The translations under genes were made by a program, and so were the position numbers. DNA of 64,000 bases from Benincasa hispida (Eukaryota > Streptophyta > Magnoliopsida > Cucurbitales > Cucurbitaceae): positions 4,763,564 through 4,827,563 of the forward strand of contig NC_052357.1 in NCBI RefSeq assembly GCF_009727055.1. Reading direction: 5' to 3'. Numbering within the stretch: the first letter of the stretch is position 1; each line of letters begins with the position of its first letter. Of this stretch, positions 24,108-34,795 are shown in pieces. Under the pieces are notes generated by a model. That model did no database searches. It was not told where the DNA came from and saw nothing but the letters and a program-made list of their open reading frames with translations.

Positions 24108-24848
24108 ATTATGACATATATAAAAAAAAAAATTAACCATACATCAAATGCATAATTTAAAGAGCAATTAATGGAGCGGGATTGGACTTATAAACAATTA
24201 ATTAAATGAATATAATATATATATTAATTTAATTAATTAGAAAACTAATAATTACATCAAATAAAGCTTTTAAAACAGCCTGAACCAAATTATTGTCACG
24301 AACCAAACCGTGAACCGCTTGGACCAAGCAAATCGAACTGTCCAAACTTCACGAATCGCACGCGAACCGATCAAACTGTGACTAAATCGTGTGAATTTTC
24401 CATCTTAGAGCGTTGCAATGTTGTGACCTAGCGTTGCAACATTACGAAAAATTTCTTCCGTTCATCTCTTTGCAGTGTTGCAGTGCTAGGGTACAACGTT
24501 GCAATGCTACTGTACAGTCGCCTACTATACAATGACAATCTCCTCCGATTCTTCTCTGAATTAGGCCTCGTTTTCGCCAGAAGTTTGTTGACAAACTCAC
24601 GATCAGCACAGGAAAATGAAGTACGGGCTCGATCATATGTTTATGCCCAAAACAATGGGCCTTTACAAGCCAATTTATAAAGAAAAAAAGTAAATCTAAA
24701 CAGTTCAATCCTGAAAACATCCATAGATCGCACAAACCCATACATTCATCAACATAAACATATTAATTGTGCAGAATCCCACCATTAACTGAATTCTAAA
24801 TTCGGAAATTTCAAAAAATTGGAACAAAAAAACGCCACTCTGATACCA
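24108..24848 (-). other. Element A leader and primer-binding site
   Basis: This non-coding leader next to the right LTR of A holds several short GTTGCAA/GTTGCAG repeats at about 24411-24505. At 24838-24848 CTCTGATACCA is the complement of TGGTATCAGAG, the primer-binding site complementary to initiator methionine tRNA, directly beside the LTR. This fixes the minus orientation of element A. Confidence 0.75.
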
Positions 24849-24879
24849 CGTAAAGGTTTGTGAAAACCTTACACGGAAA

Positions 24880-26579
24880 TGATAACTGACAGAAATGTCA
24901 GTTATTATAAGCCTTTTATTTAGAATTATGAGGGCTAACAGGTAGAAAACGCAGTGATAATACTTAGAATTTGTGAAAATTTGAGTTTTGCGTTAATTAG
25001 CACCTAAATCCTCACTGATCCAATATTATGCGGTATTCCGTGCCAAAATGTCTATATTTGTAGCTATCGCAGGAATCAAACGCATGCGGTTGAAGCTAAC
25101 AATCACAGACAAACGCATGCACTGAAACCAGTCTACCGCAAAGATGACGCGGACGACAATCACATGCGTCTAACACATGGAAGTTGCGGTAAATACATGC
25201 ATTTAATGCATGGAGAAAGCGGTGAACAAATAGAGAATACGACCACGGATTAACAACAATAATAGAATATCGCAATATGGGTAGAACGCGTTGATAGCTT
25301 CAGCCGAATTCAGCTCGGACGCATACCTTGGGAGTATCAACAAGATAAGGCGATGTGACAATGCCCATACCGTGACAAAAGCAACAGTGAGCCATACTTT
25401 TATCATTACAGCTGTCGGCGTCCAAAACTCTATTAAATAGCCCTTGAACCTTCATTTTAAGACATCTGAGCTTGTGCCTCAAGGCAGAAGTTTGTGATCA
25501 CAGATGAGAGCCTGAAAGAGATTTTCAATGAGAATTTTCTCATCTCCACAACTTAGACCGAGTGACGATCGGAGCATTCGTGGGAGATAGAGCTCGAGAG
25601 AGACATCTCCACCATTCAACCATGGCATCACCGGCAGCCTTGACGCAGATTCCTTCATCTCCCTTCTAATCTCTGTATTGTATTACATTTTTAGCTTGAG
25701 ATATTAAGATATTTTGTGATCAATGCAAATCCTAATTCCTTCATTACCGTCATCTTCATCATCTTCATTTCTATCATATTTTATCTTCAACGTTTATTTA
25801 TCAAAGTCAATCGCATGCTTAATCGTGTAACCTAGAGATAGGACGCATGAAGCAACCCACCGAGAGGTGTGCGTTGTGCAAGTATAGTGAGTTAATCCTC
25901 TTTGCTTGGTGAAAGGCTGTAGCAACACTTATCTATGGGATGTTGCATTGCTTGTCTATAAGTTAAACAGCCACGTCTAATTGTTTGAGAAGGTAAAAGA
26001 TGGAACGCACTAAGCAAGGTTCGCATTGTTCCTAGAGATAGGCACAATCTTATACTCAACGCAACCATGCACTATAGAGATATAGTCATGCGGCTGACCA
26101 CCGAGAGGTGTGATGCATTAGTGCAACGAGCTGGGATACTCGGGCGATTTAAGATAGTAAACATCACTATGCGTTATTGGTTGTTGTGTTTCTACATATT
26201 CTCATTGTAAACCTCCTAGTGCTCAATCTGTTTAGCTAGGAATAGAGAGTAGTGTATAAGTCATTTAAACTTTTGCTTTATTTTTTATTCCTCGCCTCAA
26301 CGCATCACTTCACAAATATTATTGAGTGACAGGTCCCCGTGTTCGACCTCAGATTACCCGAGAAACTTGCGTTTGTGTTATACTTAGCGCAAGCGTAATA
26401 AAACTTGTGATAGGAACACGTGGTCATTACATACTAAGATTAACGCATCATCATTCTGACGCATGACCTCGGACGCATGGGAGCAAATGAATCAGTTATA
26501 TCTAACGCATAATTTCATGTTCAAACTCATCTGTCATTAATAATTGAAAAACAAAACGCGTTCCTAAAATATCCCAATA
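24880..26579 (+). mobile_element. LTR-like insert I2, same family as solo LTR E, opposite orientation
   Basis: The block starts TGATAACTGACAGAAATG, which aligns with the minus-strand start of solo LTR E (TGATAATGGGCAGAAATG). The AACGCATCA ending at 26450 matches the other end of E. A TATA-like TATTAAATAG lies at about 25431-25440. A further 129 bases (26451-26579) follow before element A resumes; they may be internal sequence or a longer LTR end. Flanks are GGAAA (24875-24879) and GGAAG (26580-26584), a 4-of-5 target repeat. The start also contains a perfect 10-bp inverted repeat ATAACTGACA/TGTCAGTTAT. No coding sequence was recognised. Confidence 0.75.
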
Positions 26580-27790
26580 GGAAGCAAGATCATTTCCTAT
26601 TTCAAATTTACACAGAAAAAATAAAATTCAGAACCCTATTATGCATTCTACAAGGGAAATTTAAAGCATGCTTCATAAAAGAATATAGAGAAGGAATTTT
26701 GGTTTGATTTACTAACCTCTCGAATAACCAATTCTTCACGAAAATTCCTCTAGATCGATCACAAATCCTCCTTGAAACACAAACTCCACAAAACACAACA
26801 ACAATACCAACCCAAATTGGACACCACCGAGAGATAATTATTTTGTATTCACCTAATACAGGATGGGTGAGTTTTAGTTCAATTTTGGCAAAGGTTAGAA
26901 GATGAGAGGAAATTTTCTAGGAATTGTACGTTGGGGAATTCACTAACGATCTATGAATTTTGTTGAGGGAAGAAGACCAAAAAAGATTAACTTCCTCCAA
27001 CTCCCCTCTCACGATATATTGTTGAGAGAATTAAGGGGGGAGGGGAGTTATATAACTCCCTCCTTCAAATGAATTCAACGAAAATAAAATAAAAATTAAT
27101 TTAATATATACAACTTATCATATGGTATACATTAAACTATATGTCATATTGAATATAATACATAACCTATAATTTTTATATTGTATGAAATACAATATAA
27201 CCTATGGAGAAATTCTCTCAATAATATATGGAATTTAATATAAATTTAAATTATATTAAATATATGAATCCAATTCATATAATTAATATTTAAATCATAT
27301 TTAAATATTTATAACCTTTCAAATTAAACTTTATATTATACTGTATCAAATACATTATATTAATTATATCACATATAATTAATTTAAATTAATTTTATCA
27401 TATATAATTAATTCCCTCGATTAATTTAAACAATTCAAATTAATTCTCAATAATTCCAGTCGAGTTACAGATAGGACCTTATGAACCTGTAGATTGAAAC
27501 TCTAATGGTACTTGGATTATTAATTAAACTTTTTAATTAAATTACTCAACTTCCATTAACTGTCGATCACCCCACTAAAGACCGACAACTGCACTCTTCG
27601 TACTATAAATATATTTATGTGTCAATTAGATATAACTAGTCAATAATGTGATGACTCTTTACAAATTACTTGTAAGTATAGTTGGACCAAAATTACTATT
27701 TTGCCCCTATAATTACATTTAACTTCTTAAGTACCGCTAATCCCTCTAATGAACAATAAGTCATAGTCCAACTATGGCCAAATCCGTCTT

Positions 27791-28258
27791 GAGTCAAGAG
27801 AGGGTGTGGCGCCACATTGTTCAAGCCCCAAAATAACCCTTAAGGGAGCAATTTATCTACTTATCCGATATTAAGGAATGAGTGAATTATGTCTTGTGTA
27901 TCTGTGTTTCCAACTCTCTAATAAGAAGAATCTCCAAAATGGTACGTATATTGAGTCGGCGAACTGGCCACTCTCACCCATGCAAATGAAAAGACCGCCT
28001 TCATAGGGAGAACTGGCCACTCTCGAGTCAAGAGAGGGTGTGGCGCCACATTGTTCAAGCCCCAAAATCAGCCCTTAAGAGAGCAATTTATCTACTTATA
28101 TGATATTAGGGAATGAGTGAATTCTGTCTTGTGTATCCATGTTCCCAACTCTCTAATCAGAAGAATCTCCAAAATTATAAGTATATTGAGTCGGAAAACT
28201 GGCCACTCTCACCCATGCAAATCAAATGATCGCCTTCATAGGAAGAAGTTCACAACTC
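27791..28258. repeat. 234-bp tandem duplication within the right LTR of element A
   Basis: Two adjacent copies start GAGTCAAGAGAGGGTGTGGC at 27791 and 28025. They are nearly identical and both include AACTGGCCACTCTC. The left LTR of A has one copy, so the duplication happened after insertion. Confidence 0.9.
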
Positions 28259-28980
28259 ACTTAAGATTTAGGTCATGTCACCTATGGTCATCCTGGTGAA
28301 ATATAAGTTTTTATTATTAACGGTGATATAATGAGACTATTCATTTCATGGTCTGGTTTTATACAAACCAATTTATATAGAACACCCTCGCTCACATGTT
28401 TCTACATGAATGATCAGGATCAGATAATTTCTAGAACTTTACGACAATTGTAACATCTAGAGAGCGGGTCATATTCGTAGTATCATCAGGATAAGGTACC
28501 CAACCTTATCCATCTGCTACAAAACGTTCAGGTTATCACTTAAACATAGTCCACCTATATGTCTTTACACACATGTTTAAGCTATAAAAGATAACCTTGA
28601 ATATTTGTTTATTGGTTTTGTGGGTTAATGCTACTAAATTTCAAATAAAATATCTCAGATTTTATAAAATAAATAAATTGTCTGTACAATACAATTACAA
28701 ACTACAAGATCCACGAGATTTAGGATATCAAACCCAACAACAAATTGTTTGATGGATAAAATGTTCGACGGATGTTCGCAAATGGATCATCATCGAGCGC
28801 TAGAGTAAGAGCGAGAACGAGGGAGGGCTTTTCTGCATGCGCGAGTTTAGTTTAGTAATTTCACCTGAGCCATACGTTAGCAAAGGATCATTTGGCAATT
28901 TTATTTTATTTTATTTGTTTGAAATCTCAAGTCATTTGGCATTTTGTGCCCAACTTTTGGGTCACTCGTACAAAATTTCC

Positions 28981-31236
28981 CTTGAAAAAAAGTAGGTTAT
29001 AGTATTTGGTAAATAAATACAAAACAACTTATTTTTGATATAATAAATAAATACTTAAAAATAACTTTTTATTTGTGTAATCTAAAATCTTAAAAAATTG
29101 TATAAATGGTATATTTTATTTGTTATGGAATAATCTTTAAATATTAAGTATAATATCTTTACTTTAAAAAAAATCAATATGATTAATTTTTAAATATTAA
29201 GTAGAACAATTTATTTTTTATTTTTTTAAAAAAACAATATTATATACTTTTTTCTTAAAAAGATGATCAATTTAACCCATGAAAATTAAAAAATATATTT
29301 GATTAGGTGACAAATAAATGGATATATAAAATAAGTATTATTTTTGGAATATAAAATTAAAAACTAGATATTTATTAAAAAAAAAACTTTAATTGGTTTG
29401 AGGAGAATTGTTATGATACTATTTTTAAAATAGATGTGAAATTAATTGTCTTTCCTACAATCCCAATGCACACTTAGTCCTTACTACAATCCCAAATGCA
29501 TGCTCAGGGGCTATTTAGATTGACTTAAAGAAAAAAAATGATTTTTCAAAAAACTCATTTTTATTTAAACACTTTTGATCAAATTATTTAGAATACACTT
29601 CAAAAGTTATTTTGATTGGTTGTCGAACATTCATTTTTTTTTCCTAAAATGACTTTTATTTTTTTAAATTAAACACTTGAAAAGAAATTCCAAAACACAT
29701 TCTTAGACTTTACTTTCAATAAATTATAAATTTTGTCCATCAATTTTTTTTCTTCGAAATTGATTAAATAATAATAGTAATTTTCTAGCAATAGAATACA
29801 ATGTGACATGTTTTTAAAATTTTGTAGTAAAAATGCTATTAAAAAAATAATGAACATTAAAAAAGCATTAGAAACTAAATTTAAGATTTATTGAAAATAC
29901 AATGATTAAAACTGGACAATTGAAAATACATGAATTAAAATTGAACAAGTATTAAAATAGTATATAAACCCTAATAAATAGTTTTTTTTTGGAATGTTTA
30001 ACCCACCAATTTCATAAATTCCAACATATTGACTGCAGACTTCATAACTCAACTTAGTTTTCCAACATCTCAAATATGTCTTTTGACTTTCAACTATACA
30101 AATTGTAAAAAATGTTATTGAACATTGTACTTCAAATGCCTCTAAACTTTAAAAAAATTTAAAACTTTCCTTTAATTTTTAGAAAGAGCTAGAAAAAAAA
30201 AATCCCTTTTCAATGAAAAATGTTTTGCTTAAAAAATGTTCTTAAATTTAAAGAAAAGTCCAAAAATACTCTCACTAATAATATATGAACAAAATCCTTA
30301 ATACCTTCATTCCAAAAATCCTATAAGCTTTCAAAAGTCGTGTTAATATCCTTGCCTTAATAACAACAACAACACTAATGATAAAAAGTTAAAAATGCTC
30401 CTACCATTTATCTACATCCATCTATGACTACAACTTCTCTATTTTTTCCTCCCCTATGACTCTTACTCTCCTTATTGTCAAATGTCGTATGTTGGTAGTT
30501 CAATGCGTGTTAATAGCCAAATACATACTTTTTGTATTTGACTATTTATAGTTTTGGTAAGTTTGAAGGGGAGAGTTTGACTTTGGAATTTGGTAATATT
30601 TTATGCTTGAACTTAAAGTCTTGATTAACATCTTATTGGGAGAAAATTGATGTAAAAATCAGACAAATAATGAAAAGCGAGTGTAGATGAAAAAGATCTA
30701 ATATAATTTACTTTAAAATTGGTATTGTCCATAATAACTTGTCTTCTTTCTTTAGCGAGTACATACTAGCTTAAAGGATTCTCCTACCACTCCTTTAAGT
30801 TATTTCAGGTAATACATCCACTTCTGGATACCTCGAGATATTAAACCACACCACTATGTCATTAATGCTAACAAATCCACATAGTGAAGAAAACAACACA
30901 ACACACAAGAACCCAACCCACAAATATCCCATACAGCAAATCATTCTTTTGCATAACACCCCATGTAACAGTGTGGACGTTTTTCCCTATAACAATCACT
31001 TTGTCCATAATTATAACAGACAGTGGTCCCTTTCAATCACCGAACCCAATAATATTTGCCACAAGATGAATAATATGGAACTCAATACAACTACAAATAG
31101 AGTCATCACTATATTAGATAAGACTCCTATCACTTTATTAATGAGAATAAGCCTATATACGGGCAGAATTACATGAGAGAAAATAATTAATTACAAGCTA
31201 ATTATTCTATTAACCAGTATTTTCAACACAAATTAC
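28981..31236. other. AT-rich intergenic spacer
   Basis: About 2.2 kb holds only AT-rich DNA and short open frames without codon structure or domain signatures. A segment near 29505-29640 (GGGCTATTTAGATTGACTT...) resembles common plant MITE remnants, but no ends or duplication could be fixed. The 106-codon frame at 30856-31176 is Asn/Thr/His-rich and looks random. Confidence 0.5.
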
Positions 31237-31576
31237 TAGGGGTGTACATAGTATGGGTTGGACCGGGTCGGAAAATTTTTGTGGACCAACAAAAAAATTC
31301 TGGTTGGCTCTATTAGTTCTTTTTTGAAGGGTCAACCCAACCCAACCTAACCCAACCCAAAATTTCCGGGTTGGGTCACCGATTTTTTTTTTTTTTAATT
31401 TGACTGTTTTTTAACTTATATATATATATGTTCGGGTCGGGTCGGGTCCCCGACTTTGAAATGTAGTAACCCGAGACCCAATCCGAATTTAATATTTTTT
31501 AACATTTTTAACTTAACCCAACCCAAGAATTAGGTAGTCGAGATTGATCGGGATACCGGATTTTTGAACACCCCTA
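31237..31576. mobile_element. hAT-type MITE upstream of the DUF3754 gene
   Basis: A 340-bp element has ends TAGGGGTGTACA and (reverse complement of right end) TAGGGGTGTTCA, 11 of 12 identical. It is flanked by a perfect 8-bp target duplication CAAATTAC (31229-31236 and 31577-31584). Its interior has CAACCCAACCCAACC and GGGTCGGGTCGGG runs that can pair with each other. It ends 146 bp before the start codon of the DUF3754 gene, so it lies in or next to that gene's promoter or 5' UTR. Confidence 0.93.
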
Positions 31577-31722
31577 CAAATTACAAATGTCAAAGTATTA
31601 ACCTCGATTAGTTGGTTTGACCACGGGTCAGGGAGCTGAGATATTATTGGTGTTTGCGCCCTCCTTATCCCATACGATAGAGGCGGGGTTGTGGGCAGTG
31701 AAGTGAAGTTCAGTCGGGCACG

Positions 31723-34700
31723 ATGCTGTCGTTGCAACTTCCCACAGGCCTCCGCAGTTCATCACGCTTCTTTTCCCCAATTCCCCAGGCTCGTCGTCAA
31801 TGTCTTCCTCTTCCCTCTTCCCCTTCCCTCACTGGTTTTCCCGACATGTCCACTCAGCCCTTGGAATCCATTGCAGCGGAGGCTTCCACATTCAACCAGT
31901 GGCAGAACAACAACGGCAACGTGGCCGACGATGATCACCAAGATAAGGACATTTCTAGAATTCCCGTGCCTAGACACAAACACATTCCAGTTTCTAAAGC
32001 CCAATTGTTGGATGCCATTGTTTCGACCTTCTTCAACTCCAACCATGGCGATGATCATCACGACGCTCAACATTTTTTGCTCATCTCCTCGTTAGTTCCA
32101 TCACTCGCTCTCTCCATTTCCCTCCCGAAAATAGAACAAAACAAACTCACTTGACCGATTTTGCAGGTGCTTGGACTCTATTCTTCACGCTGAACACAAG
32201 AAAACTTTGGAAGAAATGCGGAATGATTATTCCCTTACTCAGTCGATGGAAAACGAGGATGCCTCTGGAGAGGTTTCTACTAATACTGATGGTCAGCTCG
32301 TTTCTAATGAGACAGAGGAGTCTATCACGGCCAAAGATGCCATAACTGGGATTGAAAGCATGGAGGACCTGGTGCAGAAGATTGGAGTTAGCAGTTCGAT
32401 GCCTTTCGGATATAGTCTGGACTTCCGTAATCTCTTGAGTTCTCCGAAGCGTGGCATAAATAGTTACATCAACAGGGAGTCTTCGTAGGTTTTGGAGTCT
32501 TGTATTTCTTTGCATCGTTTTTCCAGTAGAAGTAAATAAACATACAAAGATCAATCATGCATGTGTCTATGATTAAAACAACCTAAAAACTTCAATTAAG
32601 TTGATCTCTATAGTTCTTTATTCATTTCATAAGGATACTGCATGAAACCTTTGCATACTGCCGCTATTTGCAATTAAAAATGAAATGAGTGCACTTTCAC
32701 TCAATGGACAAATAGAAGGCGAGATTTGTACTCGTGGATTCCCTTTATGGTTGTTGATGTTCTAATGCTCAGATGGGCCAAGTTATAACAACTTGCATGA
32801 ATCGGCCTATGCAATCCCTGTAGGATATACCATCTTTCTCGAGTTCATGTTTCATGTTTGTGACTCTGACGTCATATCATACATCAGATATTTAAAATGA
32901 AAAGCTATTCTGATGAAATTAATCATTCCTGTACTCATGTAGCTCAAGTGAATTTAGCTAGGGACAATTTAGAGTTTTAGTCTTTAAAATAAAATGTAAG
33001 ATAATTTGTGTAATGCTCATGTGGTTGTATATTCTCTCCTTTTTCTACAGCTAGACAGTTTCAACCTGGATCTGAATGAAATATTTCCCTCTTGTGTATT
33101 TTTGTTAGAGTAGCAGTTGCCACTCGTTTCCAGCGTTCTTTTATGAAACTTCTTAAAAATGCTCAATTTGAAGAACTCTCAGCCATGGACCTGGTCTTGA
33201 CATCAGCATTGAATACAGACTATCTGCTTACATTGCCAATATACGTTGACTGGAAGAGGGCATCTGAATCTAATGCAATTATTTTCAGGTTCTGCAATAG
33301 ACTATTTCTATTTTCTTTGTAAAGTTTGAGACATAATACTTATTGTTTATCTTAGGCATCTTATACGTTCTAAGTTCTTAAAAAATTATGCCTTTTCTAG
33401 CGAGTTTATTTATTGTATTTGCTTGGCTTTGTTTATTCCTGATATTTAAACATGATGTGATACAATAATCACGTTTTATCTGGATCCATGATTAGAAGTC
33501 AGGAGTGCCGGGTATTTTTCTAACTTCTTGATTGTTGTTTTTTAAAACAGTACACATGACATGCCTATATCTGATAATTCTATCCCATCTCACACTTTTT
33601 CCTTTTTTTAGGAATTTTTTCAAAGTATTTTTCCCAAAAAAAAAAAAAGAAATGCATGTAGACTATAAAAGAATACTTGGCCAGTTGGTTGGGCATTAGT
33701 ATTAGTATCAATACCCTACATGGCTATTTGTTATGAAAATATGGCGGTTGGATATATCACTGCTTCTCATCTAATTTGTTGAAGCAATGTCCTAGTCAAT
33801 TATATATGGTTTCAGCATATATTTTCCTGTTCCAACATTGGGCAGGTTCCAATTGCGATTGTTTTCTTAACAGGCGAGGATATGCAACTGAGAGGCAGAG
33901 AGGCCTATTAATTGTTGATAAACTAGATTATATACAGTCTAGACTTCTACGTGGACTCTTTTCCATAATCTCAAAACCACTGGGGAGACTTGGTACTTGG
34001 TTTGCTGAGGTTGACCATTTTTGGATATTGGTTGCCAACTTTGATCCCCTTTTCTTAAACATCTAATGTGTCAATACTTCTGTAACTATGTTGAATTTCC
34101 AGCAATAGCATCATTTGTTGTCATTTTTGTCACGTTTCCTTTTTTCTTATCAACAGGTCGTTCTTGGTGCTCCACAGATGCAAGAAATACAAGAACGGGT
34201 TAAGAGGTTGAGGCTTTGGGTGAGGGAACTTCCTATATCACAGCAATTATTTCGTTATGATGAAGACGGTTCTGATGATCTACTGAGAGACAATCAGATT
34301 TCGGATAATGACCTTCCAATCTGGCTGGCAGCTCAGAATGCAGTTTCTCGTTACGAAGGAATTCTTTCTTCCACCGGACCTCGTGGAAGACTCTTAAGGA
34401 GGCTGCTTACATGGATAGGGCTTCTTCCTCCTATGCCAGAACAGCCATTCAAGCTTACTGATGACAGTAAAGGTTTTGAACCTTATTTAAGGTTTGACCA
34501 TTCTAGTTCTCCTTTCTAGTTTTTGCTCCAATTTCGTTACATAAGAAAGAAATTTCAAGTTAACTAGCCATGGTAGAATGACTGATAGCTTACTAGCTTA
34601 TTTATTTTGTTTTGATTTATTTATTTGCCTTTTTGGCAATGTTGCTTAAAGTGCTTGTTGACAATGTGCTCATGGCCTGTTTCTAGTCAGATTTTATCAC

Positions 34701-34758
34701 CTTCTTTTAGAACTTGGTCTCATTATGACATAAAAGGAAATTTTATAATATTCAACAA

Positions 34759-34795
<37 letters not shown>

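Larger units (their letters stand above)
1152..28739 (-). mobile_element. Ty1/copia LTR retrotransposon A, minus strand, broken up by later insertions
   Basis: On the minus strand the order is 5' LTR (28739 down to 24849), primer-binding site, leader, gag, protease, integrase, RT, RNase H, polypurine tract (5165-5151) and 3' LTR (5150 down to 1152). Integrase before RT is the copia order. Five foreign insertions sit inside: solo LTR B, solo LTR E, element C, solo LTR D and insert I2. Removing B, E, C, D and I2 leaves LTRs of about 1.95 kb (after allowing for a 234-bp duplication in the right one) and about 6.4 kb of internal DNA. Flanks CGGAA (1147-1151) and ACAAA (28740-28744) do not match, so no target duplication is visible. 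The coding region has many frameshifts and is dead. Confidence 0.85.
24849..28739 (-). repeat. Right (5') LTR of copia element A, split by insert I2
   Basis: A short piece (24849-24879, GTAAAGGTTTGTGAAAACC...) and a long one (26580-28739) together align with the left LTR at 1152-2868 plus 4931-5150. The outer end is ACCCAACA at 28739. The inner end reads CG where TG is expected, a single-base change. A 234-bp tandem duplication (27791-28258) is private to this copy. Confidence 0.8.
670..28980. mobile_element. Non-autonomous Mutator-like element (MULE), outermost host of the nested block
   Basis: Terminal inverted repeats lie at 670-718 and 28931-28980. The left starts GGAAATTTGTACGAATGACC and the reverse complement of the right starts GGAAATTTTGTACGAGTGAC; over about 50 bases they differ at roughly five positions plus one gap. 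Subterminal DNA is also loosely similar (left near 739-765, right near 28860-28885). The flanking 9-mers are TTTTATAAA (661-669) and CTTGAAAAA (28981-28989), matching at 6 of 9, which fits a decayed 9-bp target duplication. Without the copia block at 1152-28739 the element is only about 0.72 kb and has no transposase, so it was mobilised in trans. Long inverted repeats plus a possible 9-bp duplication suggest Mutator; the class is an inference. Confidence 0.7.

Noticed and set aside
24411..24505. Short repeated GTTGCAA motifs resembling a repeat array
   Set aside because: Spacing is irregular and there are no constant repeats with unique spacers, so it is neither a CRISPR array nor a satellite; it is leader sequence of element A.
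30856..31176. 106-codon plus-strand frame between the nested block and the DUF3754 gene
   Set aside because: It is Asn/Thr/His-rich, with no recognisable motif, splice support or promoter; probably chance.
32147..32554. 135-codon minus-strand frame
   Set aside because: It is antisense to exon 2 of the DUF3754 gene, which has clear splice junctions and conserved protein sequence.
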